Source: VRUE01 sp036266075
Lineage (GTDB): Bacteria; Actinomycetota; Thermoleophilia; Solirubrobacterales; 70-9
Direction of reading: 5' to 3'
DNA: 64,000 nucleotides
NCBI GenBank assembly: GCA_036266075.1
Contig: DATANV010000014.1
Location: 5,129-69,128, forward strand
Positions 16,453 to 24,649 of this stretch are shown here, one piece after another (position 1 is the first letter of the stretch; each line of letters begins with the position of its first letter). The notes beneath the pieces were generated by a model. It searched no databases and was not told where the DNA came from. It saw nothing but the letters and a program-made list of their open reading frames with translations. The position numbers were made by a program, and so were the translations under genes.

Positions 16453-16896
16453 TCAGCCGGGCGCGGGCGTCCGTTCGATCCGGCCCGAAAGCGACCAGAG
16501 CCAGAGTGCCAGCAGCGCGAGGAAGCCGTCGACGAGGAAGTTGAGCAGGTAGATGAAGACGTCGTCGTCGAAGAGGTAGAAGCCGAGCGAGCCGAGCGAG
16601 GAGGCGGTCTTACCGGCGGCGAGGACCAGCAGCAGCGGCCGGTATCGGACCGGATCGGCCTGGGCGACGAGGCAGATGCCGGCGATCACCACCATGTAGG
16701 CGAAGGCCAGCGCCAGCCAGAGCTGCTCCTCGCCGTGCGGGGCGCGGCTGAAGCCGCCCAGCGTGTCGCCGAGGTCGGAGATCGTGTCGAGCACGCCGTT
16801 TGGAACGGCGATGAAGAGGATGCCGACGACCGCGAAGCTGAGCGCTAGCAGGCGCAGGCTGAGGACTACGAAATTCTCTGCGCGCGCTCCCCGCAT
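16453..16896 (-). CDS. Small integral membrane protein
   Basis: 147 residues with about four transmembrane segments (near 11-30, 55-75, 85-102 and 115-137) and short charged ends. The family is unknown to me. The ATG at 16896 directly follows a TAGAGT box that overlaps a 16-base palindrome. The gene lies just upstream of, in the same frame as, and probably co-transcribed with the GMC oxidoreductase, with 60 bases between its stop and the GMC ATG. It could be a membrane partner for that enzyme, but this is only context. Confidence 0.75.
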   Translation of the reverse strand: MRGARAENFVVLSLRLLALSFAVVGILFIAVPNGVLDTISDLGDTLGGFSRAPHGEEQLWLALAFAYMVVIAGICLVAQADPVRYRPLLLVLAAGKTASSLGSLGFYLFDDDVFIYLLNFLVDGFLALLALWLWSLSGRIERTPAPG

Positions 16897-16904
16897 GCGA
16901 CCGC

Positions 16905-16923
16905 ACTCTAACTGGCCAGTTAG
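16905..16923 (-). promoter_or_regulatory. Promoter with overlapping palindromic operator
   Basis: CTAACTGGCCAGTTAG (16908-16923) is a perfect 16-base palindrome of the kind bound by TetR-family repressors. Its end overlaps the minus-strand box TAGAGT (16905-16910), which lies 8 bases before the membrane protein ATG. A bound protein would block this promoter. No TetR gene is in the window. Confidence 0.6.
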
Positions 16924-16940
16924 CCAGTAGGGCTGCGGGC

Positions 16941-17028
16941 AGGGGGTTCGCTTAACTTTTTCGCCGGTCGCGCGTTTGCTCTCGGTGACTGAGTCGGGCG
17001 AAAAAGTACAAGACGCTCCACCCCCTAC
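16941..17028. repeat. Inverted-repeat element, family B copy 1
   Basis: Arms ACTTTTTCGCC (16955-16965) and GGCGAAAAAGT (16997-17007) enclose a 31-base spacer; further matching sequence lies outside the arms. Its reverse complement matches 53665-53755, where the spacer is also 31 bases. It ends 9 bases before the TACAAT box of gatC. Confidence 0.7.
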
Positions 17029-17037
17029 CCACACCCC

Positions 17038-17043
17038 TACAAT
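17038..17043 (+). promoter_or_regulatory. Candidate -10 box of gatCAB (TACAAT)
   Basis: TACAAT ends 6 bases before the gatC GTG, which predicts a leaderless transcript. The family B element occupies the -35 region and upstream. Confidence 0.5.
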
Positions 17044-17049
17044 CCGCGC

Positions 17050-17337
17050 GTGATCGAGCGGGAGCAGGTTCAACATGTCGCCAGATTGGCCCGCCTGCGG
17101 CTGAGTGAGGAGGAGCTGGGGAGGATGGCTGGGGAGCTGTCGGGGATCTTGGGGCACGTGGATCGGATCGGGGAGCTCGATTTGAACGACGTCGAGCCGA
17201 CCTCGCACGTGGTCGAGCTGGAGAACGTGCTGCGAGCCGACGAGCCGCGACCCAGCTGGCCTCGCGACGTCGTGCTGGCGCAGGCACCCGATCCAGCGAA
17301 CGACGCTTTCCGGGTCCCCTCGCCCCAGGCCGAATGA
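17050..17337 (+). CDS. gatC: Asp/Glu-tRNA amidotransferase subunit C
   Basis: A 95-residue small subunit that wraps and stabilises GatA against GatB in the tRNA-dependent amidotransferase. The family pattern VQHVARLARLRLSEEEL and the C-terminal VLRADEPRPS are present. It starts at GTG with no ribosome-binding site; the upstream TACAAT box suggests leaderless expression. Its stop overlaps the gatA start (ATGA). First gene of gatCAB. Confidence 0.94.
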   Translation: MIEREQVQHVARLARLRLSEEELGRMAGELSGILGHVDRIGELDLNDVEPTSHVVELENVLRADEPRPSWPRDVVLAQAPDPANDAFRVPSPQAE

Positions 17338-18779
17338 CCGCCGGCGCGCTCGAGCTGACTGCCGTTCAGGCCCGCGAGGCGATGGCTGCCGGCGAGCTGT
17401 CCGCTGCGGAGTGCCACGACGCCTGGGCGCAGGCGGCGGCTGGGGACGAGCTGAACGCTTACCTGTGGCGCGACGACAGCGGCGAGGCCGGCGGGATCGC
17501 GGTCGAGCGGCCGCGCATCGCGCCGATCGCGGTCAAGGACATCTTCTGCACCGAGGGAGCGCCGACGACGGCCGCTTCGCGCATCCTCGAGAACTACCGG
17601 CCGCCCTATACGGCGACCGCCGTGCGGCGCTTGCTCGAGGCCGGCGCGCCGATCCTCGGCAAGACCAACATGGACGAGTTCGCGATGGGCTCCTCGAACG
17701 AGAACTCGGCTTACGGCCCGGTGCTCAACCCGTGGGACCGGGGGCGGGTGCCCGGCGGCTCCTCGGGAGGCTCGGCGGCCGCCGTCGCCGGTGGCCTGGC
17801 GCCTTGGGCGATCGGCACCGACACTGGCGGCTCGATCCGCCAGCCGGCGGCGCTCTGCGGCATCGTCGGTTTGAAGCCCACCTACGGGGCAGTCTCGCGC
17901 TACGGGATGATCGCCTTCGCCTCCTCGCTCGACCAGTGTGGGCCGCTGACCCGCGACGTCGCCGACGCGGCGCTGCTGCTGTCGATCCTCCAGGGGCGCG
18001 ACGCCTGCGACTCGACCTCGCTGGGGATCGAGCCCGCACCGCAGCTTCCGCAGCGCGAGGACCTGAACGGACTGCGCTTCGCGGTCCCCGCCGACCTGCG
18101 CAGCGACGGCATGGAGGATGGCGTGCGCGCCGTCTTCGAGGCGACCCTGAAACGGATCGAGGAGCTCGGTGGCGCCGTCGCCGAGGCGCCGCTGCCGCAC
18201 GCCGAGCACGGCATCTCCGCCTACTACGTGATCGCTCCGGCTGAGGCCTCCTCGAACCTGGCTCGCTACGACGGCGTCCGCTACGGGATGCGTGCCGCGG
18301 GAGGCGGCGACCTGCTCGAGATGTACGAGTCGACGCGGGCACAGGGCTTCGGCGCCGAGGTCAAGCGGCGGATCATGCTCGGCACCTACGCCCTCTCCTC
18401 GGGCTACTACGAGGCCTACTACGGCCGCGCCCAGAAGGTGCGCACGAAGATCGCCGAGGACTTCGACGCCGCCTTCGCCGAGTTCGACTTCGTCGTCACC
18501 CCGACCTCTCCGTCGGTCGCCTTCGGGCTCGGCGAGAAGACCGACGATCCGCTGGCGATGTATATGAACGACTACTTCACGGTGCCGATGAGCCTCGCCG
18601 GCATCCCGGCAATCTCGATCCCCGCCGGCCTGGCCGAACCGGATGGCGGCGGGCCGCGGCTGCCGGTCGGCTTCCAGATCGCCGCGCCGGCCTTCGCCGA
18701 GCAGCGCCTGCTGGACGCCGCGTACGCGCTCGAGGGAGCGATCGGCTTCGATGCCAGGCCGGGAGGCGGAGATGGCTGA
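17334..18779 (+). CDS. gatA: Asp/Glu-tRNA amidotransferase subunit A
   Basis: A 481-residue amidase-signature subunit that releases ammonia from glutamine to convert Glu-tRNA(Gln) or Asp-tRNA(Asn) to the cognate form. The Lys of the Ser-cisSer-Lys triad is in AVKDIFC near residue 66, and the serines are in GGSSGGSAAAV near 141 and GTDTGGSIRQPA near 161. Full length. It overlaps gatC by 4 bases and gatB by 8, so all three subunits are translationally coupled. Confidence 0.96.
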   Translation: MTAGALELTAVQAREAMAAGELSAAECHDAWAQAAAGDELNAYLWRDDSGEAGGIAVERPRIAPIAVKDIFCTEGAPTTAASRILENYRPPYTATAVRRLLEAGAPILGKTNMDEFAMGSSNENSAYGPVLNPWDRGRVPGGSSGGSAAAVAGGLAPWAIGTDTGGSIRQPAALCGIVGLKPTYGAVSRYGMIAFASSLDQCGPLTRDVADAALLLSILQGRDACDSTSLGIEPAPQLPQREDLNGLRFAVPADLRSDGMEDGVRAVFEATLKRIEELGGAVAEAPLPHAEHGISAYYVIAPAEASSNLARYDGVRYGMRAAGGGDLLEMYESTRAQGFGAEVKRRIMLGTYALSSGYYEAYYGRAQKVRTKIAEDFDAAFAEFDFVVTPTSPSVAFGLGEKTDDPLAMYMNDYFTVPMSLAGIPAISIPAGLAEPDGGGPRLPVGFQIAAPAFAEQRLLDAAYALEGAIGFDARPGGGDG

Positions 18780-20208
18780 GCTCGAGGCGGTGATCGGGTT
18801 GGAGATCCACGTCCAGCTCGCGACCCGGACGAAGATGTTCTGCGGCTGCGAGCTGTCCTTCGGCGACGAGCCCAACGTCCACACCTGCCCGGTCTGCCTC
18901 GCCCATCCCGGCGTGCTGCCGGTGCCCAACGAGGAGGCGATTCGCTTTGCCCTGACGATCGCCGCCGCGCTGGAGTGCAAGGTGGCCCCGCGCTCGATCT
19001 TCCACCGCAAGAACTACTTCTATCCCGACAATCCCAAGGCCTACCAGATCAGCCAGTACGACATTCCACTCGCCTCGAACGGGCGGCTCGGCGGCATCCG
19101 CATCCACCGCGCCCATCTCGAGGAGGATGCGGCGAAGACGATCCACGTCGGCGAGTCGGGCCGCATCCACGGCTCCGAGCGCTCGCTGATCGACTTCAAC
19201 CGCGGCGGCACGCCGCTGGTCGAGATCGTCACCGAGCCCGACCTGCGCAGCGCCGCCGAGGCCTGCGCCTGGGCGCGGCTGTTGCGCACCACCGTCCGCC
19301 AGCTCGACGTCTCCGATGTGAACATGGAGGAGGGCAGCCTGCGGGTCGACGCCAACGTCTCGGTGCGCCCAGCTGGCAGCGAGGAGCTGGGAACGAAGAC
19401 CGAGCTGAAGAACATGAACAGCTTCCGTTTCCTCGAACGCGGTATCGAGGCCGAGCTGGAGCGGCAGCGCGCGCTGGTCGAGTCCGGCGGGACGGTCGTC
19501 CAAGAGACCCTGCATTTTCACCCCGAGGACGGCTCGCTGACGTCGCTGCGCTCCAAGGAGGAGGCCCACGACTACCGCTACTTCCCCGAGCCGGACCTGG
19601 TGCCGTTGGCGCCGACCGAGACGATGTTGCGCGAGGCGCGCGAGTCGCTACCCGAGCTACCCGAGGCGCGGATGCGGCGCTACCGAGAGGAGCTCGGCCT
19701 CTCGGCCGAGAACGCGGCGCAGCTCGCCGGCGACCCCCAGGCTGCCGCCTACTTCGAGGCCGTCGCCGCCGAGGCGAGCGGGGTGGAGGCGCAGGTTGTC
19801 GCCAACTGGGTAACCGGCGAGCTGGCGGCGGCGTCGCGCCAGGCTGGCGGCGCCGGACCGGCCGACTCGCAGGTCGAGCCAGCGGCGCTGGCGGCGCTCG
19901 TCCTGATGGTCCAGGAGAAGAGGATCTCGCACGGCAGCGGCAAGGCGGTGCTGGCAGCGCTGGTCGCCGAGGGCGGCGATCCGGCGGCGATCGTCGAGCG
20001 CGAGGGCCTCGCCCAGATCTCCGACAGCGGCGAGCTGGAGTCGATCGTCGCCGCCGCGGTTGACGCCAACTCCGAGGCCGCCGAGCAGGTCCGCGGCGGC
20101 AACCAGAAGGCGATCGGCGCAATAGTCGGCGCGGTGATGAGAGAGACCCAAGGCCGCGCCGATGGCGGCGAAGTCAACCGTCTGATCCGCAAGAAGCTGG
20201 GCCTCTAA
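18772..20208 (+). CDS. gatB: Asp/Glu-tRNA amidotransferase subunit B
   Basis: A 478-residue kinase-like subunit that phosphorylates the misacylated tRNA and accepts ammonia from GatA. The start LEAVIGLEIHVQLATRTKMF is followed by the zinc-binding cysteines (CGCELSF and CPVCLAHPG), the core RGGTPLVEIVTEPD, and a C-terminal YqeY-like tRNA-binding domain (about 330-478). ATG 18772 is preferred over ATG 18751 because GGGAGGCGG lies at good distance. The stop is followed by a long hairpin at 20306-20348. Confidence 0.96.
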   Translation: MAELEAVIGLEIHVQLATRTKMFCGCELSFGDEPNVHTCPVCLAHPGVLPVPNEEAIRFALTIAAALECKVAPRSIFHRKNYFYPDNPKAYQISQYDIPLASNGRLGGIRIHRAHLEEDAAKTIHVGESGRIHGSERSLIDFNRGGTPLVEIVTEPDLRSAAEACAWARLLRTTVRQLDVSDVNMEEGSLRVDANVSVRPAGSEELGTKTELKNMNSFRFLERGIEAELERQRALVESGGTVVQETLHFHPEDGSLTSLRSKEEAHDYRYFPEPDLVPLAPTETMLREARESLPELPEARMRRYREELGLSAENAAQLAGDPQAAAYFEAVAAEASGVEAQVVANWVTGELAAASRQAGGAGPADSQVEPAALAALVLMVQEKRISHGSGKAVLAALVAEGGDPAAIVEREGLAQISDSGELESIVAAAVDANSEAAEQVRGGNQKAIGAIVGAVMRETQGRADGGEVNRLIRKKLGL

Positions 20209-20435
20209 GGGGAGAGTCGGCCTCGGCCCTGGCTTGGACCGCTGAGCCAGGCTCAACATGACCCGATCTCGGGACCGTGCCCGATCCAGCCCTCTCCCGT
20301 CGGATGCGTGCTCCGTTTGGTGGTCAATCGACACTCAACGGAGCACGCGTGCCCGGAGCAGGCCAACCGACGAGTCTGGGGCCCGCGGTGGCCGGAACTG
20401 GCGGTGCGCTTGAATGTCGAAGGCTCGTGCGGAGC
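20209..20435. other. Intergenic region between gatB and ndh
   Basis: No gene is seen. It holds a perfect 12-base inverted repeat at 20306-20348 (described separately) and smaller complementary pairs, such as GGGAGAG near 20211 with CTCTCCC near 20292, that could fold with it. Confidence 0.5.
20306..20348. terminator. Long perfect hairpin downstream of gatB
   Basis: GCGTGCTCCGTT (20306-20317) and AACGGAGCACGC (20337-20348) form a 12-base-pair stem with a 19-base loop. It probably ends gatCAB transcription. No T-tract follows, so a role in mRNA stability is also possible. Confidence 0.45.
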
Positions 20436-20471
20436 AGCACTTTGTGACATGTTGTTACAAAGTGCTACCGT
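20436..20471 (+). promoter_or_regulatory. ndh promoter with near-perfect 31-base palindrome
   Basis: AGCACTTTGT (20436-20445) and ACAAAGTGCT (20457-20466) are perfect 10-base arms; the 11-base centre is also nearly symmetric, so 13 of 15 base pairs match about base 20451. The core resembles a Rex box (TTGTGA-N-TTACAA), but with one extra central base. The last base overlaps TACCGT (20466-20471), a -10-like box 6 bases before the GTG start. Confidence 0.6.
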
Positions 20472-20477
20472 GGGCAC

Positions 20478-21785
20478 GTGGCCTGGAACGTCGTCATCGC
20501 CGGTGGAGGATTTGGCGGGGCGATGGCTGCGCGGGAGTTGGAGCGGATCATGCCGCGGCAGTCGGCGCGGCTGGTGCTGGTCAACGACGTCAACTTCCTG
20601 CTCTACACGCCGTTCCTGCCGGAGGCAGCGGCGGGGACGCTGGAGCCGCGCCATGTGGTCACGCCGCTGCGCGAGATCCTCGATCGCACCTATCTGCGGC
20701 TCGGCACGGTCTCGGGGCACGATCCCGGTGCGCGCACGGTCGAGCTGACAACCCGCGGGGGCGAGGTCGAGCAGCTGCCCTACGACCAGCTGCTGTTGGC
20801 GCTCGGCTCGGTCTCGCGTGCCCTGCCGGTACCCGGTTTGTCCGAGCACGCGATCGGCTTCAAGACCCTCGCCGACGCGATCTGGCTGCGCAACCACGTG
20901 ATCGAGACGCTCGAGGCGGCCAACGCCAGCGAGAATCCGGGGCAGCGTGACGAGCTGTTGACCTACGTCTTCGTCGGCGGTGGCTATGCCGGCCTCGAGG
21001 CGCTGGCCGAGCTGCAGGACTTCGCCGCCGACGCAATCGAGCGCTATCCGCGGGCGCGCCTGCATGGGATGCGCTGGGTCTTGATCGAGGCCACCAACCG
21101 CGTCCTACCGGAGATCGATGCCGGGCTCGCCGACTACGCGTTGAGGGAGCTGCGCGGGCGCGGCATTGACATCCGCCTCGGCACGACCCTCGAGGAGGTC
21201 GGCGCCGAGCACGCCCGCCTCTCGACCGGCGAGCGGTTGCCGACGCGCACCGTCGTCTGGACCGCGGGCGTGGCGCCGCACCCCAGCCTGCGCCGCCTGG
21301 GCGTGCCGCTCGACGAGCGCGGCCGCACGCCGGTCGACGATCGCCTGCGGGTGCGCGGCATGGACTCCGTCTGGGCGATCGGCGACTGCGCCGCCGCTCC
21401 CGACCCGCGCGGGGGCACCTGCCCGCCCACCGCCCAGCACGCCGTCCGCCAGGGGCCGGTCGCGGCGCGCAACATCGCCGCCAAGCTTGGCGTCGGGACC
21501 GCGCGGCCGTTCGAGTACCGCGGCAACGCCGCCTTCGTCAACCTCGGCCGCTACAAGGCCGTCGGTCGCGTCGGCAGGCGCACCTTTCGTGGCTTTCCGG
21601 CCTGGTGGATGGCGCGGACCTACCACATGAGCCAGATCCCGGGTGCCGCCCGCAAGGCCCGCGCGGTGATCGACTGGACCGCCAGCCTGCCCTTCCGCCG
21701 CGACCTCGCCGAGGTCGGCTCGATCGGGCACCCGCGGCCGCTGGAGGCGACAATGGAGCCGTGGGATTCGAGTACCTCGTCATAG
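20478..21785 (+). CDS. ndh: Type II NADH dehydrogenase
   Basis: A 435-residue FAD enzyme that passes electrons from NADH to menaquinone without pumping protons, bound peripherally to the membrane. The FAD fold is at the N-terminus (VVIAGGGFGGAMAARELE), with LLYTPFLPEAAAG typical of NDH-2, and the NADH fold near residue 165 (VFVGGGYAGLEALAEL). The FAD-contacting WAIGDCAA and the C-terminal NLGRYKAVGRVG are also present. The GTG start is set by the N-terminal dinucleotide fold. It has its own palindrome-covered promoter. The quinone is probably made by the men genes at 31-39 kb. Confidence 0.92.
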   Translation: MAWNVVIAGGGFGGAMAARELERIMPRQSARLVLVNDVNFLLYTPFLPEAAAGTLEPRHVVTPLREILDRTYLRLGTVSGHDPGARTVELTTRGGEVEQLPYDQLLLALGSVSRALPVPGLSEHAIGFKTLADAIWLRNHVIETLEAANASENPGQRDELLTYVFVGGGYAGLEALAELQDFAADAIERYPRARLHGMRWVLIEATNRVLPEIDAGLADYALRELRGRGIDIRLGTTLEEVGAEHARLSTGERLPTRTVVWTAGVAPHPSLRRLGVPLDERGRTPVDDRLRVRGMDSVWAIGDCAAAPDPRGGTCPPTAQHAVRQGPVAARNIAAKLGVGTARPFEYRGNAAFVNLGRYKAVGRVGRRTFRGFPAWWMARTYHMSQIPGAARKARAVIDWTASLPFRRDLAEVGSIGHPRPLEATMEPWDSSTSS

Positions 21786-22045
21786 CGTTCTTCTTCGGGC
21801 TCGCCACGGCGATCATCGGCCGTGGCAAGGGCAGCTCCTTCTGGGTCTGGCTGCTGATCGGCACGGTGCTGCCGCCGCTGGGGCTGATCGCCGTGATCCT
21901 CCACCGTTCGGAGAAGGTCGAACCCGAACGCCGCTGCCCGACCTGCGGCAAGGAGCTGAAGCTCTACGTCCAGGTCTGCCCGCGCTGCGGCGCCGACCTC
22001 TACCTGCCGGACCCGGCCGAGGTTCGCCACCCCGGGGTGCGATAG
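21761..22045 (+). CDS. Small membrane protein with zinc ribbon
   Basis: 94 residues: two hydrophobic segments (about 5-18 and 25-46) followed by a zinc ribbon with CPTCGKE and CPRCGAD (C-x2-C, 12 residues, C-x2-C). Function unknown; such proteins are often hypothetical membrane-anchored ribbons. GTG 21761 lies inside the 3' end of ndh (25-base overlap), so it is probably co-transcribed with ndh. Confidence 0.7.
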   Translation: MGFEYLVIAFFFGLATAIIGRGKGSSFWVWLLIGTVLPPLGLIAVILHRSEKVEPERRCPTCGKELKLYVQVCPRCGADLYLPDPAEVRHPGVR

Positions 22046-22094
22046 TGCAGGCCGGCGGGGAAAGGCCGAGCGACATGCTGCCGAGAAGATCCAA

Positions 22095-23630
22095 TTGCGC
22101 CGGATAGCGAAGGCGGTCGTCCTTGCCGCGGCGCTGCTGCTCATCGGCGTCGCTTCAGCGACCGCGGCTTCGCTGGCGCCGATCGGCAATTTCGACCAGC
22201 CGATATTCGTCACCTCCGCCCCCGCGAATCCCGATGAGCTGCTCGTCGTCGAGAGGCCTGGGCGGGTGATCCGCGTCGAGGGCGCGACGAGGAGCCTCTA
22301 CGCAGATCTCAGTGCGCTGGGCATCGTCAGCTGCTGCCTTAGCGAGCGCGGCCTGCTCTCGATCGCCCCGGCGCCGGATTTCGCCAGCAGCGGCCGCTTC
22401 TACGCCGCCTACACCGGCACCCCAGCTGCCGGCGGCGAAGAAGGAGACGTTCATGTCGACGCCTTCAGGCCGACGCCCGGCGGCGGGACGCCGACGCGCG
22501 AGCCGATTCTCTCGATCCCGCACTCGCTGCACCCCAACCACAACGGCGGCCAGCTCGAGATCGGTCCCGACGGCTACCTCTACATCTCGCTCGGCGACGG
22601 CGGCGGCAGCGGCGACCCGCTGGAAAGCGGCCAAGACCTCGAAACCCTGCTCGGCAAGGTGCTCCGCATCGACCCCCGGCCCGGCGCCGAACCGCCCTAC
22701 GGGATTCCGCCGGGCAACCCCTTCGCCGGCGGTCCCGGTCGCGACGAGATCTGGGCCTACGGACTGCGCAATCCCTGGCGCTTCTCCTTCGACCCGCTCA
22801 ACAGCGACCTGCTGATCGCCGACGTCGGCCAGGGACTGCGCGAGGAGGTCGATCTGGCGAAGAGCCCCGCGGCGGGGGTCGTCGGTGGCGCCGGCGCGAA
22901 CTACGGCTGGAACTGCCGCGAGGGCTTCATCGCCTATCCCGGCGCGCCGGAAGGATGCGCGAGCGCGAGCGGCTTCATCGATCCAGTCTTCGACTATCCC
23001 CACGCCGACCCCGGCGGTGGCGCGGCATACGGCTGCGCGATCACCGGGGGCTACGTAGTCCACGACTCGAACCTCGGCGCCCTCGACGGGCGCTACGTCT
23101 ACGCCGACTTTTGCACCGGCGAGATCCGCTCGCTTGTTCTCCCGGCGGACAGCGGCGGACGGGCGAGCGGCGATCGCTCCGAGGGTCTCCTCGTCTCTGG
23201 GCCGACCTCCTTCGGCGAGGACGCCTGTGGCCGGCTATATGTTGCCTCCGACGACGGCACGGTCTACCGGTTGCAGGGCAGCGCCGGAGGTGTCTGCCCG
23301 CCGCCACCGCCGGCAAGCGCAAGCGGGGCGCAAACGGCGACGGCGTTGCGCGCGGTGCGCGATAAACGGGTCGCCGTGCGCTTGCAGACGCGCCGACGGC
23401 CGCACTCGCCCTTTGCTCGACTGATCGTCAGCGTCTCGCCCTGCGGCGAGAACGCCGGCGCCAGTGTGCAGCTCCACCGCGGCGGGCGTGGCTTCGCCGG
23501 CAAGCGCTTGAGCGCCGGCTGCATAGCGCGCTTCCGCGTCCGGCTCGGGCAGAAGGCGACCTTTCGCGCCGTCTTCGAGGGTCAGCGCAGCCAGGTGCGG
23601 ACGATCGCGTTGGCGAAGCCCAGCCCGTAG
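22095..23630 (+). CDS. Exported PQQ-type sugar dehydrogenase-like beta-propeller
   Basis: 511 residues. The N-terminal signal peptide (MRRIAKAVVLAAALLLIGVA, cleavage about residue 25) is followed by a six-bladed propeller of the glucose/sorbosone dehydrogenase family. Key features are HSLHPNHNGGQLEIGPDGYL near residue 145, the SLGDGGGSGDP calcium/PQQ region and EIWAYGLRNPWRFSFD. A basic C-terminal domain of about 80 residues follows the propeller. It may oxidise a sugar outside the membrane if PQQ is available; no pqq genes are seen here, so it could be another propeller activity. The start is TTG 22095. The 3' end overlaps the convergent glycosyltransferase by 49 bases. Confidence 0.85.
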   Translation: MRRIAKAVVLAAALLLIGVASATAASLAPIGNFDQPIFVTSAPANPDELLVVERPGRVIRVEGATRSLYADLSALGIVSCCLSERGLLSIAPAPDFASSGRFYAAYTGTPAAGGEEGDVHVDAFRPTPGGGTPTREPILSIPHSLHPNHNGGQLEIGPDGYLYISLGDGGGSGDPLESGQDLETLLGKVLRIDPRPGAEPPYGIPPGNPFAGGPGRDEIWAYGLRNPWRFSFDPLNSDLLIADVGQGLREEVDLAKSPAAGVVGGAGANYGWNCREGFIAYPGAPEGCASASGFIDPVFDYPHADPGGGAAYGCAITGGYVVHDSNLGALDGRYVYADFCTGEIRSLVLPADSGGRASGDRSEGLLVSGPTSFGEDACGRLYVASDDGTVYRLQGSAGGVCPPPPPASASGAQTATALRAVRDKRVAVRLQTRRRPHSPFARLIVSVSPCGENAGASVQLHRGGRGFAGKRLSAGCIARFRVRLGQKATFRAVFEGQRSQVRTIALAKPSP

Positions 23631-24649
23631 CGGACGACCGCCGGCTTCTTCGAGCTGCCGTGCAGTCGCTTGGCGACGGTGACCGGCACCTCCCTGGCCG
23701 GCACGCCGCGCTTGATCGCCTCGATCATGAACTCGGAGGTGTGGAACTGCTCTTGGCGCAGGACCAGCAGGGGGAGCACGGTCGTGCGCACCGCGCGATA
23801 GCCGTTGGAGCAGTCGCTGACCCTGGTGCGGGTGATGAAGGAGACGAGCCGGTTGAAGAAGACGATCCCCAGCTCGCGGGCGAAGTGGTTGTTGTCGGCC
23901 TCGCCGAGGACGCGCGAGCCGTGGGCGACGTCGACCTCCCCGGCGAGGACCGGCGCGACCAGACGCTCCATCTCGGATGGCAGGTGCTGCCCGTCGGCAT
24001 CGAGCGTGACGACGATCTCGGCGCCCGATTCGACCATCAGCCGGTAGCCAGTGCGCAGCGCCGCGCCGCCGCCGCGATTGGTCACGTGGCGGGCGACGGC
24101 GGCCCCGCGCTCGGCTGCCACGTCGCCGGTCCCGTCGCGCGAGCCGTCATCGACGACCAGCACGGCGGTCTCGACGCCGCAGACCTCGGCCGGCATCAGG
24201 TCGAGCACATGGGCGATGTTCTCGGCCTCGTTGTAGGCGGGGACGAGCACGGCGACCTTGCCGCGGAAGCGCTCGGGCAGCTTCGCCTGGCGGAACTCCT
24301 CCCAGGCCAGTCCCTCGAGGGCGGCGGAGAGCTGGCGGGCGTTGCGCGCGGCCTGCGAGAGGGCGCGCAGGATCAGCAGGAAGAGAATGAAGATCGCAAA
24401 GACGGCGAGGCCGAGGATGCGGCCGCCGTTGCCCTTCTCGAAGGAGAAGGCGGAGAGCAGCTTGTCGGTCAGCTCGGTGCCGGAGACGATCGCCAGGCCG
24501 ATCCCGACCGCCAGCAGGATCAGCACGTCGACGTTGCGCAGCGAGCGGCGCCGCAGGATCGCGAAGCCGATCGTCGCCACCGCGACGAGCAGGCCGGCGG
24601 CGCGCAGCGTCGTCAGCTCGGCGGGGAAGATGCTTGCCGTGGGGACCAT
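23582..24649 (-). CDS. GT2 glycosyltransferase with N-terminal DUF2304-like membrane part
   Basis: 355 residues. The first ~100 contain three membrane segments in the DUF2304 arrangement (FAILRRRSLRNVDVLILLAV). A family 2 glycosyltransferase follows from about 128: VAVLVPAYNEAENI, VVDDGSRDGT, the metal-binding TLDADGQH and SNGYRAVR. It resembles dolichyl/polyprenyl-phosphate mannosyltransferases, which charge a lipid carrier used by GT39/GT83-type transferases such as the two encoded next door. In many genomes DUF2304 and the GT2 are separate neighbouring genes; here they are one. ATG 24649 lies inside the upstream gene (37-base overlap). Confidence 0.88.
   Translation of the reverse strand: MVPTASIFPAELTTLRAAGLLVAVATIGFAILRRRSLRNVDVLILLAVGIGLAIVSGTELTDKLLSAFSFEKGNGGRILGLAVFAIFILFLLILRALSQAARNARQLSAALEGLAWEEFRQAKLPERFRGKVAVLVPAYNEAENIAHVLDLMPAEVCGVETAVLVVDDGSRDGTGDVAAERGAAVARHVTNRGGGAALRTGYRLMVESGAEIVVTLDADGQHLPSEMERLVAPVLAGEVDVAHGSRVLGEADNNHFARELGIVFFNRLVSFITRTRVSDCSNGYRAVRTTVLPLLVLRQEQFHTSEFMIEAIKRGVPAREVPVTVAKRLHGSSKKPAVVRYGLGFANAIVRTWLR

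Noticed and set aside
15241..16848. Long plus-strand open frame opposite the GMC gene
   Set aside because: Low-complexity Arg/Ala/Gly/Glu composition, antisense to a clear flavoenzyme.
17070..19010. Long minus-strand open frame opposite gatCAB
   Set aside because: Antisense of three certain genes; no motif or start context.
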